Source: Variovorax sp. RA8
GTDB taxonomy: Bacteria > Pseudomonadota > Gammaproteobacteria > Burkholderiales > Burkholderiaceae_C
Length of the DNA stretch: 64,000 nucleotides
Reading direction: 5' to 3'
Assembly: GCF_901827175.1 (NCBI RefSeq)
Contig: NZ_LR594662.1
Coordinates: 620,001 to 684,000 of the forward strand
Shown: positions 50,994-60,059 of the stretch, one piece after another
Layout: the number at the start of each line of letters is the position of its first letter
How positions within the stretch are numbered: position 1 is the stretch's first letter
Translations under genes and position numbers: made by a program
The notes under the pieces: model-generated
Databases searched by the model: none
Seen by the model: the letters and a program-made list of their open reading frames with translations, nothing else
Told to the model about the DNA's origin: nothing

Positions 50994-51767
50994 ATGATGG
51001 CAGCCGCCGGTGATCCGATCAAACCCCCTTCGCGCCTGCTGCTGCTGGCCGAAGGACGCGCGCTCTGGGAAGCCGGCGCCGCGCTGGCCCTGTGGCCGCT
51101 CCTGCAACTCACGCCGCGCGGCGACGGCCATCCCGTGCTGGTGCTACCGGGCCTGGTGGCCAGCGACATGTCGACCAGGCTGCTGCGGCGCTATCTCGAA
51201 GGCCGCGGCTACGACGCCCACGGCTGGGGCCTGGGCCGCAACCTCGGCCCGCGCGAGGGCATCGAGGACGGCATGACTGCCAAGCTCGAGGCCCTGCACG
51301 CCGAGAGCGGCCGCAAGGTCAGCCTGGTGGGCTGGAGCCTGGGCGGCGTGTATGCGCGCCTGCTTGCCGCGCGCCATCCGCAATGGGTGCGCAGCGTGGT
51401 CACGCTGGGCAGCCCCTTCACCGGCAGCGCGCGCGCCACCAACGCGTGGCGAGTCTACGAAGGCGTGAGCGGCCAGAGCGCGGAGGACCCGCGCCGCATG
51501 AAGCACGTGCGCCCCACGCCACCGGTGCCCACCACCTCCATCTTCAGCCGCAGCGACGGCGTGGTCGCCTGGCGCTGCAGCGTCGAGGAGGCCGGGCCGC
51601 AAGCCGAGAACATCGAGGTGATCGCCAGCCACCTCGGCCTGGGCGCCCATCCGGCCGTGCTCTATGCGCTGGCCGACCGGCTGGCGCAGGCCGAGGGGCA
51701 GTGGAAGCCTTTCGATCGCGGGCTGTGGGGGCCGCTGGTGTATCCGGACCCGGGGCGGCCGGAGTAG
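50994..51767 (+). CDS. alpha/beta hydrolase, triacylglycerol-lipase-like
   Basis: The 257-residue hydrolase has PVLVLPGLVASDMSTRLLRRYL as the oxyanion strand, the nucleophile elbow GWSLGG and LGSPFTG, then a late HLGLGAHPAVL with the catalytic His. The pattern is that of PGAP1/lipase-class EstA-like esterases. No signal peptide is clear, so an intracellular lipid-droplet or membrane-associated substrate is possible. GAAGGAGAG lies 5 nt before ATG 50994. It is last in the phasin/TetR run, matching a role in storage-lipid breakdown. Confidence 0.82.
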   Translation: MMAAAGDPIKPPSRLLLLAEGRALWEAGAALALWPLLQLTPRGDGHPVLVLPGLVASDMSTRLLRRYLEGRGYDAHGWGLGRNLGPREGIEDGMTAKLEALHAESGRKVSLVGWSLGGVYARLLAARHPQWVRSVVTLGSPFTGSARATNAWRVYEGVSGQSAEDPRRMKHVRPTPPVPTTSIFSRSDGVVAWRCSVEEAGPQAENIEVIASHLGLGAHPAVLYALADRLAQAEGQWKPFDRGLWGPLVYPDPGRPE

Positions 51768-51815
51768 GCTCGGGCTGATCCATCCGCCGAACGCCGGGAC
51801 ACACACTTCACGACC

Positions 51816-52007
51816 ATGCCCATTGCCCCTTCCGATCGTTCGCACCTTCTCGAGCGGTTCATCGTGAGCCTTGATACGGATCCTGGGACCGAGGAAGCGT
51901 GGGAGCGCGAGGCGGACAGAAGGGAAGCGGAACTGAACACCGGCGGGGCGACGGCAGTCGCCGGACCCGAAGCCTTGCGTCGCCTTCGATCAAGGCTGTC
52001 TAGGTGA
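51816..52007 (+). CDS. addiction-module antitoxin-like protein (PF09720 type), apparently orphan
   Basis: The 63-residue protein has the pattern of the unstable-antitoxin family: LLERFIVSLDTD, EEAWEREADRREAEL, and a short helix ending RRLRSRLSR. Such antitoxins are normally followed by a ParE/RelE toxin. Here a GTG frame right after the stop (52008) gives only MTISIESRISAARH before a stop, as if the toxin had been lost after 14 codons. A DUF2867-like gene follows instead. A decayed module is the likely reading. Confidence 0.65.
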   Translation: MPIAPSDRSHLLERFIVSLDTDPGTEEAWEREADRREAELNTGGATAVAGPEALRRLRSRLSR

Positions 52008-52044
52008 CCATCAGCATCGAAAGCCGAATTTCGGCGGCCAGACA

Positions 52045-52599
52045 TTGATCGGCCAGGTGAGTGTGTCCTCTATCCACGCCTGCGAACTGCCGGATCAATC
52101 GTTACTCGCACGGTATGCGCATGGCGGTGCCTATGCGGATTGCTACGCGACCGAAGTCGCCGGTGTCGTGTCGCACGCGGCGTACGTCGAAGCGTTCTAC
52201 ACCGGTGCCATCTTCAGGCTGGAAAGATTCCTGCTCGCGCGGCTCGCATCCAAGCCGTCGACGGACGCGCAGGTGAGGCAGCTCGCTGCCGGCGAACGAG
52301 ACAGCTTTTCTGCCTGGAAGGTAGAGGCGCGAACGGCAGATCAGTTGCTGATGTGCGATCTTGCCGGTCGCACGCGTTCGTGGCTGATGGTGGCGCAGGC
52401 GCCCGGCGATTCATCCTCCACGCGCCTGTACTTCGGCTCGGCCGTGGTGCCAGTCGTTGACAAGGTGTCCGGCGAAGCGAGGATGGGCTTTCTCTTCAAG
52501 GCCTTGCTCGGGTTCCACAAGCTCTATTCGCGGGTGCTGCTGCACGCGGCCCGATCGCGTCTTCGCGCCGTGCTTGAGGAAGACAAAAGAAAAGCCTGA
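52045..52599 (+). CDS. DUF2867-like protein
   Basis: The 184-residue protein resembles the DUF2867 domain: ERFLLARLASKP, WKVEARTADQLLMCDLAGRTRSWLMV, TRLYFGSAVVPVV, and GFLFKALLGFHKLYSRVLLHAARSRL at the end. Function of the family is unknown; in other proteins it follows an NAD-binding domain. The start is uncertain: TTG 52045 opens the frame, while GTG 52057 has a better-placed GGTGAG-like region. It lies between the orphan antitoxin and the RidA gene without clear operon spacing. Confidence 0.65.
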   Translation: MIGQVSVSSIHACELPDQSLLARYAHGGAYADCYATEVAGVVSHAAYVEAFYTGAIFRLERFLLARLASKPSTDAQVRQLAAGERDSFSAWKVEARTADQLLMCDLAGRTRSWLMVAQAPGDSSSTRLYFGSAVVPVVDKVSGEARMGFLFKALLGFHKLYSRVLLHAARSRLRAVLEEDKRKA

Positions 52600-52654
52600 G
52601 GCTGCGCTGCGGCCAGGGCGAGAATCGCATTCCCTCGACTTCGCAAGCCAGCCC

Positions 52655-53038
52655 ATGACACGCAGACTCATCAGCTCCGGCTCGACCTTCGAGCAGGAGA
52701 TCGGCTATTCCCGCGCCGTGGTGGACGCCGAGTGGGTGTTCGTCTCCGGCACCACCGGCTTCGACTACGCGACCATGACCATTCGCGACGGCGTGGTCGA
52801 GCAGGCCGAGCAATGCCTGCGCAACATCGCCGCGGCCCTCGCCGAAGCCGGCGCCTCCTTCGCCGACGTGGTGCGCGTCACCTACGTGCTGCCCAAGGCG
52901 GACGACTTCCCCGCCTGCTGGCCCGTGCTGCGCAAGTACTTCGGCGAGTCCAGGCCGGCCGCGATGATGATCTCGGCAGGGCTCGCCGACCCCCGGATGA
53001 AGATCGAGATCGAGGTCACCGCGCGCAAGCGCGCCTGA
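52655..53038 (+). CDS. RidA/YjgF-family protein
   Basis: The 127-residue protein has the RidA core: ISSGSTFEQEIGYSRAVVDAEWVFVSGTTG, EQCLRNIAAALAEAGASFADVVRVTYVL, and RPAAMMISAGLADPRMKIEIEVTA. The Arg normally found in the AVxVAALP-type loop is not obvious, so this is probably one of the other Rid subfamilies rather than the 2-aminoacrylate deaminase itself. It is convergent with the P450 gene, 15 bp between stops. Confidence 0.88.
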   Translation: MTRRLISSGSTFEQEIGYSRAVVDAEWVFVSGTTGFDYATMTIRDGVVEQAEQCLRNIAAALAEAGASFADVVRVTYVLPKADDFPACWPVLRKYFGESRPAAMMISAGLADPRMKIEIEVTARKRA

Positions 53039-53053
53039 AATCCCGGGCGGGGC

Positions 53054-56000
53054 TCAGTTGCCCGCCCACACGTCCAGCACGTAGCGCCTGTCGGCGATCA
53101 TGCGTTCGAGCCAGGCATCGCCATCCTGTCCATGCTCGCGCGCGATGTCGGACAACGCGCGCCGCACGTCGGGCTCCATGCGCGAGCCGTCGCCGCACAC
53201 ATAGACGATCGCACCCTGCTCCAGCAGCCGCCAGACCTCGGCGCCCTGCTCGCGAATGCGGTCCTGCACGTAGACCTTGCGCTCGCCGGCGCGCGAGAAG
53301 GCGGTGAAGAGCCGCACCACGCCGCGCTCGGCCCAGCCGTTCAATTCGTCGGCGTAGATGAAATCCTGCTCCGGATGGCGGCAGCCGAAGAAGAGCAGCG
53401 CCTCGCCGGGCGCCGTGCCCTTGGCGATCTGCGCCTCGCGCTCCTGCAGGAAGCCGCGAAAGGGCGCGAGGCCCGTGCCCGGCCCCACCATGACCAGCGG
53501 CCGCTGCGCATCTTCGGGCAGCCGGAAGCCCTCGGCCGTGGTCTCGCGCACCACGCCGTGCACCAGCTCGCCGGCCTCGGCGCGCGCCAGGTAGCTGGAG
53601 CACACGCCCTCGAACCTTCCCAGGCCCGAGCGCGCCGGCCCGGCCACCACGCCCACCGTGATGCTGCAGCGCCCGCCATCGACCAGCGGCGATGAGGAGA
53701 TGGAGTAGTAGCGCAGCGAGAGCGGCGACAGCATTTCCAGGAAGAGCGCGAAGGGCAGCTGGCAGGCCGGGAATTCCTCCAGCAGGTCGAGCACCGACTT
53801 GCGCTTGTGCAGCACCTCGCTCCTGTAGAGCGCAGCCGAGGCCTCGTCGGCGCCCGACAGGGCCTCCAGCCTGGGCCGTGTGAAGGGGCATTGCGTATGC
53901 GCCGCGAGCTGGGCGATCTGCTTGCGCGTGGCCACGTCCTGCAGCTCGACGTAGTCGCCCAGCAGCCGGTCCACCGCGATCACTTCGTCCACCGGCAGCG
54001 CGGCCTTGCGCCCCGGCGCGGCCTGCAGCCGCACGTGGGCCTTGCGGTCGAAGCCGAAGCGCGCCATGGCTCGCTCCACCTGCGCCGCGCCGTTGCGCGG
54101 CACCACGCTCAGGTGGTCGCCGGCGCGGTAGCTCACGCCTTCGGGCAATTGCAGCTCGACGTGGCGCGTGGAGCGGTCCTGCGAAGGGTCGTTGCCGCAG
54201 CGTTGCAGCTCGCGGTTCTCGAGCACGCGCAGGCCCACTGCGCCCAGGGCATCGACCAACGCGTTCTTCTGCGGCGGCGGCATCTCTTCCAGCGTGTAGA
54301 GCGGCTCGCTCTGCAAGGGCGCTGAGTCGGCGTCCTTCAGATCGAAGGCCTTCGCCAGCTGCGGCCACAGCGCATCGCTCCAGTCCTGGAAACTTCCATC
54401 CATGTCCTCGCGCGCATCGCCCTCGCCGCGCGCATGCACGCGCGTGGCGCCCAGCGCGGCCAGGCGCTCGTCGATGCGCCGCGGCACGGCCTGGTAGGTG
54501 GAGGCCCAGTCGGTGTTGCCGCAGCCGAAGACGCTGAAGCGCACGCCGTTGAGCGAATCGTCGGCAGTGTCGAGCCAGCGATGGAACTCGGCCGCGTTGT
54601 CCGGCGCCGTGCCGTTGTAGGAGGCGGAGACGATCGCGACCGCGCCGCTGGCGGGCAGCCGCTCGGCATAGTCGTCCAGCGATGCGAGCTGGGTCGAATA
54701 GCCGCGCATCTCGCCGGCTTCGGCCAACTGGCGCGCCAGGTCTTCCGCGGTGCCGAGGTTCGAGCCCTGCAGCACCAGAAGCGAGGTGCCATGGCGTGCG
54801 GCCTGCGGCTTGGCCGCGGCAGGCCGCGGGGCCGCCGCCTGCACGGGTTGCGATGCGGTGGAGTCGCCTCGCGCGCGCGTGGCCGGATCGCGCGGCACCG
54901 CGCGGATCTTGAAGCCCTCCGGCTTGATCGTGAGCGCCTCGCGGATCTTGAGCTGGTAGCCGGTGTGGTCGACCAGATCGAAGCGCTGCAGGATCATGCC
55001 CAGCGTGAGCACCGCCTCCTGGAGCGCGAACTGGCGCCCGATGCACGCACGCTGCCCATTGCCGAAGGGCTTGAAGGCATTGACCGGCCGCTCCCGCTCG
55101 GCCTCCCGGCTGAAATGGTCGGGGTTGAAGCGGTCCGCGTCCTCGCCCCAAACCGTCTTGTCGCGGTGCAGCGCGAGCGCGTGCAGGATCACCATGTTGC
55201 GCCGCTTGATCGTGTACTGGCCGCCGATGGTCGTGTCCTCCTTGGCGGCCATCGCGACCGCCGGCGCGGTCGGGAACATGCGCAGCGATTCCTTGAGCAC
55301 CTGCAGAACGTAGACCAGGCGGTTGACCTGCGCGTAGGTCGGCTTCACCGAGGGGTCGGGGCCGAACACGTGGTCGACTTCGGCTTGTGCCCTGGCCATC
55401 GCCTCGGGGTTGTTGAGCAGGAAGTAGATCGCGAAGGACAGCAGCCCGCTCGTGGTCTCGTGGCCCGCGATCAGGAACTCGATGCACTCGTCGCGGATCT
55501 GCCGGTCGTCCAGCCGCTCGCCGGTCTTCTTGTCGACGCCGGCGATCATGTAGCTCAGCAGGTCGGGCTTGGTCGCGATGTCGGCCCCGCTCTGGCGACG
55601 CTCCTGGATGATGTCCTCCACCATCTTGTGCATGAAGCGGATGTCCTTGCGCTGCTGCGCCAGCTCCTTCTTCAGCATCAGCTCCTCGAGCGGGATGCCG
55701 CGCCGGTTCTGCACTGTCTCGAGCGTGCGCACCATCGCGTCGACGAAAGGATGGAAGCCCTCGCGGTAGAAGGAGTTGAAGCGGTAGCCGAAGCCGCACA
55801 GGCCGATGGTGTCGAGCGTGAGCGCGGTCATGTCGCGCACCACGTCCACCTCCTCGTCGAAGTTCAGGCGCTCCCACTTGGTCACCAGCTGCTCGGCGAT
55901 GTCCAGCATCATCGGGTGGTAGGCCTGCATCGCGCGCTGGCTGAAATTGGCCAGCAGGATGTTGTGCGGCTTGGACCAGGTCGACTCGTTCGTGTCGGAG

Positions 56001-56275
56001 GTGAAGAGCCCATGCGAGAGCGCGCGCAGCCGGCGCAGCGTGCCCTTGGTGCTCTTGTCGAAGCGCTTCTCGTCGCACAGCTCGTCGACCAGCGCGGCCG
56101 AGGAGACCACGATCACCGGCATGCCCGGCATGTCCAGCCAGTAGATCGGGCCCAGCTCCTGCGCGATCCTCCACATGTCGAGCACCGGCGACTCGGAGCC
56201 GATCGACAGGATGTTGCCGACGAAAGGCTTCCTCGCGGGATGCGGGATCGGATAGAGCGGGTTCTTGCCTGCCAT
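53054..56275 (-). CDS. self-sufficient cytochrome P450/NADPH-P450 reductase fusion, CYP102-type
   Basis: The 1073-residue protein contains a P450 heme domain (residues 1-470) with I-helix AGHETT, ESLRMFPTAPA, and heme ligand Cys411 in FGNGQRACIGRQ. A Pro/Ala linker (about 475-495) follows, then a flavodoxin FMN domain (about 500-640, LVLQGSNLGTAEDLA), and a FAD/NADPH reductase (about 690-1073, RYYSISSSP, VGPGTGLAPFRGFL, FGCRHPEQDF). This is the P450-BM3 layout: NADPH electrons pass through FAD and FMN to the heme within one chain, typically hydroxylating fatty acids. No regulator like BM3R1 is adjacent in this window. Confidence 0.93.
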   Translation of the reverse strand: MAGKNPLYPIPHPARKPFVGNILSIGSESPVLDMWRIAQELGPIYWLDMPGMPVIVVSSAALVDELCDEKRFDKSTKGTLRRLRALSHGLFTSDTNESTWSKPHNILLANFSQRAMQAYHPMMLDIAEQLVTKWERLNFDEEVDVVRDMTALTLDTIGLCGFGYRFNSFYREGFHPFVDAMVRTLETVQNRRGIPLEELMLKKELAQQRKDIRFMHKMVEDIIQERRQSGADIATKPDLLSYMIAGVDKKTGERLDDRQIRDECIEFLIAGHETTSGLLSFAIYFLLNNPEAMARAQAEVDHVFGPDPSVKPTYAQVNRLVYVLQVLKESLRMFPTAPAVAMAAKEDTTIGGQYTIKRRNMVILHALALHRDKTVWGEDADRFNPDHFSREAERERPVNAFKPFGNGQRACIGRQFALQEAVLTLGMILQRFDLVDHTGYQLKIREALTIKPEGFKIRAVPRDPATRARGDSTASQPVQAAAPRPAAAKPQAARHGTSLLVLQGSNLGTAEDLARQLAEAGEMRGYSTQLASLDDYAERLPASGAVAIVSASYNGTAPDNAAEFHRWLDTADDSLNGVRFSVFGCGNTDWASTYQAVPRRIDERLAALGATRVHARGEGDAREDMDGSFQDWSDALWPQLAKAFDLKDADSAPLQSEPLYTLEEMPPPQKNALVDALGAVGLRVLENRELQRCGNDPSQDRSTRHVELQLPEGVSYRAGDHLSVVPRNGAAQVERAMARFGFDRKAHVRLQAAPGRKAALPVDEVIAVDRLLGDYVELQDVATRKQIAQLAAHTQCPFTRPRLEALSGADEASAALYRSEVLHKRKSVLDLLEEFPACQLPFALFLEMLSPLSLRYYSISSSPLVDGGRCSITVGVVAGPARSGLGRFEGVCSSYLARAEAGELVHGVVRETTAEGFRLPEDAQRPLVMVGPGTGLAPFRGFLQEREAQIAKGTAPGEALLFFGCRHPEQDFIYADELNGWAERGVVRLFTAFSRAGERKVYVQDRIREQGAEVWRLLEQGAIVYVCGDGSRMEPDVRRALSDIAREHGQDGDAWLERMIADRRYVLDVWAGN

Positions 56276-56374
56276 GGTGTTCTTCGACCTCCTGGTCAGC
56301 CCTTTGCGAGCGACATCGCAGTATCTCGATGCCGCCGCGCGCGGCGGGCAGGGCTATCCCTTAGCGCAAGGGGA

Positions 56375-57628
56375 TCAGGAAGCGGGCCGCACCATCTTGC
56401 ACTCCGTGCCCTGCGCCAGCTCGTTGCCCGTATAGACTGCATCGGTGCGGAAGCCGTAGTTCGTGCCTTCCCAACCCACCTTCACCGCCTTGCCGTCGAC
56501 AGGCGCGATGGTGTTGACCACCTGTGGCAGCAACAGCTGGTGGTCCTCGGCGCGCATGCGCACGGGGCCGACCACCGAATCGAAGCTCATGTCTTCCATC
56601 GCGCGCGCCACCTTGATGGTGTCGGTGCTGCCGGCCTTGTTGATGGCAGCTGCCAGCAGCCGCGGCGTGAGCTCGATGCGCGGCGCCAGGAAGTCCTTGC
56701 TTGTCTTGGCCTTGTAGGCCTTGGCCAGCGCATCGGCCTTCGGCCGGTCGGCCTGCCCCGGATGCCATTCGGCCACCCAGGTGAGCTTGCCCAGCTTGGC
56801 CTGCGACACCGCCAGCACCGTGCCCGGAACCGAGCCCGCGCTGTGGTTGAAATAATGCAGGTCGTAGCCCGCGTCGCCCGCGGCCTTGAGCAGCAGCGTC
56901 ATGTCCTGCCCCCAGTTGCCGGTGATCACCGAATCGGCGCCGGCCTGGCGCACGTTGGCCAGGTAGGGCGCGAAGTCCTTCACGCGCCCGATGGGGTGCA
57001 GCGTTTCGCCCACGAACTGGATGTCGGGCCGCGCCAGCCCGACCAGCTGCCGGCCGTAGCTGGCCCATTGCTTGCCATGTGCGTAGTCCTGGTTGAGCAG
57101 GTAGACCTTCTTGATCTCCGGCGTTTTCTTGATGTGGTTGGCCAGCGCCTTCATCTTCATCGCGGTGTTGGCCTCCGTCTGGAAATGCCAGAAGCTGCAG
57201 GCCTTGCCCGTCATCTCGGGATCGATCGAGGAGTGGTTGAGCACGATCAGTTCCTTGCCCGGATTGCGCTGGTTCCAGCGGTTGACCGACTGCACCAGCG
57301 CCGTCACCACCGAGGAGCCCGAGCCGCCGGTCACGATGGCCTGGGCGCCCTGGTCGATTGCGGCTTGCAGCGCACTCTGGCTCTCCTGCGCCGAGAGCTT
57401 GCTGTCGAACTGCAGCAGTTGCAGCCTGGTGCCGCCGAGGACGCCGCCCTTGGCGTTGATGTCCTCGATCGCGTACTGCGTGTGCGTGAGCATCAGCTCG
57501 CCGACGTTCGCGAAAGGGCCCGAGAGCGGGTCGATGTAGGCGATCTTGTAGGTCTGCTGGGCGTGTGCGGCGCCGGCGGCGAGCACTGCGGCGGCGGCCA
57601 GAGGCGCGAGCGCGAAGGTGGACTTCAT
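56375..57628 (-). CDS. branched-chain-amino-acid-type ABC transporter substrate-binding protein
   Basis: The 417-residue periplasmic protein has a signal peptide (cleavage near AHAQQT). It belongs to the Peripla_BP_6 (LivK-like) family: YIDPLSGPFANVGELMLTHTQYAIEDINAKGGVLGG and VYLLNQDYAHGKQWASYGR. Such proteins bind amino acids, amides, urea or aromatic acids. No Liv permease or ATPase genes lie next to it here, so its transporter is elsewhere. It is downstream of the TetR gene on the same strand, suggesting the same control. A short hairpin at 56358-56372 follows its stop. Confidence 0.87.
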   Translation of the reverse strand: MKSTFALAPLAAAAVLAAGAAHAQQTYKIAYIDPLSGPFANVGELMLTHTQYAIEDINAKGGVLGGTRLQLLQFDSKLSAQESQSALQAAIDQGAQAIVTGGSGSSVVTALVQSVNRWNQRNPGKELIVLNHSSIDPEMTGKACSFWHFQTEANTAMKMKALANHIKKTPEIKKVYLLNQDYAHGKQWASYGRQLVGLARPDIQFVGETLHPIGRVKDFAPYLANVRQAGADSVITGNWGQDMTLLLKAAGDAGYDLHYFNHSAGSVPGTVLAVSQAKLGKLTWVAEWHPGQADRPKADALAKAYKAKTSKDFLAPRIELTPRLLAAAINKAGSTDTIKVARAMEDMSFDSVVGPVRMRAEDHQLLLPQVVNTIAPVDGKAVKVGWEGTNYGFRTDAVYTGNELAQGTECKMVRPAS

Positions 57629-57679
57629 GGCTTGTCTCGGAAAGTTGGGGTGGACGAAAGGGAAGGACGCGCGGGCCGG

Positions 57680-58351
57680 TCAGCCCCCACGCTCGCGCAG
57701 GCCCAGCACGCGCCACGAGAGCTGCGTGAGCTCGGCCACCACCTCGTCGGGCGAGAGGCGGCCCTCGGGCCGGTACCAGCTGTAGAGGAAGCCGGGCAGG
57801 CTGAGCGCGGCCAGCGCGGTGATCTTGGTCTCGTGAAAGTCCAGGTCGCCATCGCGCCGCGCCTCCTCGAGCAGGGGACAGAGGCGGTCGTAGAAATGGT
57901 GCGCCAGCTTCTTCTGCGCCGCGACGTACTCGGGCCGGTAGACCTGCGGCTCGCGGTACGGAAAGAAGGCGCAGGGATGATGGGCCACCGTGGCGCGGAT
58001 CAGGCGCTCGATGCCTTCCTTCACCTTCTCGACGGCGGGGCGCGGATCGCCTTCGGCGAAGTCCAGCGAGGTGAAGCAATCGACCGTGGGCTGCCACGAG
58101 AGCGTCTCGAAGATCTCCTGCTTGTCGCGGAAGTAGTAGTAGACGAAGGGCTTGGTGACCTCGAGCGCGCGCACGATCTGGGCCATGGTGGTGTTGGCAT
58201 AGCCCTGCGTTGCGAAGAGCTGCGCGGCCGCCTGCAGGATGCGCTCGCGTTGGACGTCGGTCCCCGCGGTGGCCGCGCGCTGGCGGCCGGTGCCCTGCGG
58301 CAGGTCGGTGCGGTCAGAGGGTTTGCGAGGTGTCGCCGAAGTTATACCCAT
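57680..58351 (-). CDS. TetR-family regulator of the acyl-CoA synthetase/carboxylase locus
   Basis: The 223-residue protein has a long basic leader (about 30 residues) before the HTH (RERILQAAAQLFATQGYANTTMAQIVRALEVTKPFVYYYFRDKQEI). The C-terminal domain resembles those of FadR/PsrA-type acyl-CoA-sensing regulators (HPCAFFPYREPQVYRPEY). ATG 58351 lies inside a perfect palindrome, suggesting autoregulation. It is divergent from the acyl-CoA synthetase with 74 bp between starts, so one operator region can control both directions. The ligand is inferred to be an acyl-CoA. Confidence 0.82.
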   Translation of the reverse strand: MGITSATPRKPSDRTDLPQGTGRQRAATAGTDVQRERILQAAAQLFATQGYANTTMAQIVRALEVTKPFVYYYFRDKQEIFETLSWQPTVDCFTSLDFAEGDPRPAVEKVKEGIERLIRATVAHHPCAFFPYREPQVYRPEYVAAQKKLAHHFYDRLCPLLEEARRDGDLDFHETKITALAALSLPGFLYSWYRPEGRLSPDEVVAELTQLSWRVLGLRERGG

Positions 58352-58356
58352 GGGTA
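58345..58356. promoter_or_regulatory. 12-bp palindrome over the TetR start codon
   Basis: TACCCATGGGTA reads the same on both strands and includes the ATG of the TetR gene (58351-58349). It is in the gap shared with the divergent acyl-CoA synthetase gene and is a good candidate for the regulator's own binding site. Confidence 0.55.
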
Positions 58357-58425
58357 GGATTGTTGGAGCACCATCGGGGCTTGGCAAGCGGCCAGTCCTA
58401 TCGATAACCCTGTGAGAGTGACGCC

Positions 58426-60048
58426 ATGGAGACATTGACCCGGCTCCCCGATCGCCCCGAGCAACCCCTGCACGAGTACCTGCGCGCGCATGCGCGCGAG
58501 CGCGGCAGCCATCCGGCATGCATCTGGTACGGCCATTCGATGAACTACGCCGAGCTCGACGCGGCGAGCGATGCCTTCGCGGCGCGGCTGCAGGCGATCG
58601 GCGTGAGGAAGGGCGACCCGGTCGTGCTCTTCCTCAACAACTGCCCGCAGTACCTGGCGGCGCACTTCGGCATCCAGAAGATCGGCGCGATCGTCTGCCC
58701 CAGCGGCCCGCTGAACAAGGAGCACGAGCTGGCCTACCAGGTCAATGACCTGAACGCGCGGGTGATTGTCGCGGCCTCCTCGCTGCTGCCGGTGGTGGAC
58801 AAGGTGCGTGGCCAGAGTGCGTTGGCGCACGTATTCGTGGTGCACTACGCGGACCTGCTGCCGCAGGCGCCCACGCTCGACCTTCCAGGCGACCTGGCCG
58901 CGGCGCAACGCGAGCCGCGGCTCGTGCCGGACGGATGCGAGGACTTCCTGGCCGTCATGAAAAGCGGAGCGCGCCCGGCACCTGTCGCCCTGTCGATGGA
59001 CGACGTTGCGCTGATGACCTACACGTCCGGCACCACCGGCCTGCCCAAGGGCGCGATGCTGAGCTACGGCAATGCGCTCTTCAAGACGCGCGCCGCCGCC
59101 GACTGCAACGGCGTGGCAGGCGGCGACGTGCTTCTGTCCATCGCGCCGCTCTATCACATCGCCGGCATGCTGATGGGCGTCAACGTGCCGGTGCTCACCG
59201 GCGCCACCTCGGTGCTGCTGCACCGCTTCGAGCCTAGCGCGGTGCTCCAGGCCATCGAGCGCTACCGCGTCAGCTGGTGGTACAGCATTGCGCCGATGAA
59301 CGTGGCATGCATGCAGGTGGAGGGCATCGAAGGCTTCGACCTGTCCAGCCTGCGGATGAATCCGGTCACCAGCTTCGGCATCACCTTCACCGAGCCCCTG
59401 GCCGCGCAGTGGCGCAGCGTTGCGAAGAACTGCGCATCCTTCGAGGCGGCCTATGGCTTGTCGGAGACCCACACCTGCGACACCTACACGCCGCACCATG
59501 CGCCGCGCTGGGGCACGCAGGGGATCGCGGTGCCGGGTGTCACCATCCGGATCATCGACCCCGACTCCGGCGCCGACCGGCCCGTGGGCGAGATCGGCGA
59601 GATCGTGCTCACGAGCCCCGGCAGCTTCAAGGGCTACTGGAACAAGCCGGAAGCGACCGCCGCGACGCTGCGGCACGGGTGGGTGCACACCGGCGACATG
59701 GGCAAGCTCGATGCGGACGGCTACCTGACCTTCATCGGTCGCTTCAAGGAAATGATCAAGGTCTCGGGCTACAGCGTCTTCCCCGAGGAGGTCGAGACCC
59801 TCCTCGTCAAGCACCCGGCCGTGGCGCAGGCGGCGGTGATCGCCGAGCCCGACCCGGACAAGGGCGAGGTGGTCAAGGCCTTCATCGTGCGCAAGCCTGG
59901 CGCTGCGCTCGAAGCCGACGCGCTGGTGGCCTGGGCGCGCGAGAACATGGCGCCCTACAAGGCGCCGCGCACGGTGCGCTTCATCGATGCGCTGCCCACC
60001 ACGGGCGCCGGCAAGGTGCTGCGCCGGCTGCTGAAAGACCATCCCTGA
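58426..60048 (+). CDS. acyl-CoA synthetase (AMP-forming)
   Basis: The 540-residue ANL-family ligase has the P-loop TYTSGTTGLPKGAM near residue 200, LYHIAGML, the A5 region AAYGLSETHTCDTY, A7 GWVHTGDMGKLDADGYLTFIGR, and the C-terminal catalytic Lys in TGAGKVLRRLLK. It activates a carboxylic acid (fatty or aromatic) to its CoA thioester. It is the first gene of a rightward pair with the biotin carboxylase/carboxyltransferase 11 bp downstream, and divergent from the TetR gene. The substrate chain length is not readable. Confidence 0.92.
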   Translation: METLTRLPDRPEQPLHEYLRAHARERGSHPACIWYGHSMNYAELDAASDAFAARLQAIGVRKGDPVVLFLNNCPQYLAAHFGIQKIGAIVCPSGPLNKEHELAYQVNDLNARVIVAASSLLPVVDKVRGQSALAHVFVVHYADLLPQAPTLDLPGDLAAAQREPRLVPDGCEDFLAVMKSGARPAPVALSMDDVALMTYTSGTTGLPKGAMLSYGNALFKTRAAADCNGVAGGDVLLSIAPLYHIAGMLMGVNVPVLTGATSVLLHRFEPSAVLQAIERYRVSWWYSIAPMNVACMQVEGIEGFDLSSLRMNPVTSFGITFTEPLAAQWRSVAKNCASFEAAYGLSETHTCDTYTPHHAPRWGTQGIAVPGVTIRIIDPDSGADRPVGEIGEIVLTSPGSFKGYWNKPEATAATLRHGWVHTGDMGKLDADGYLTFIGRFKEMIKVSGYSVFPEEVETLLVKHPAVAQAAVIAEPDPDKGEVVKAFIVRKPGAALEADALVAWARENMAPYKAPRTVRFIDALPTTGAGKVLRRLLKDHP

Positions 60049-60059
60049 AAGGGCCTGCG

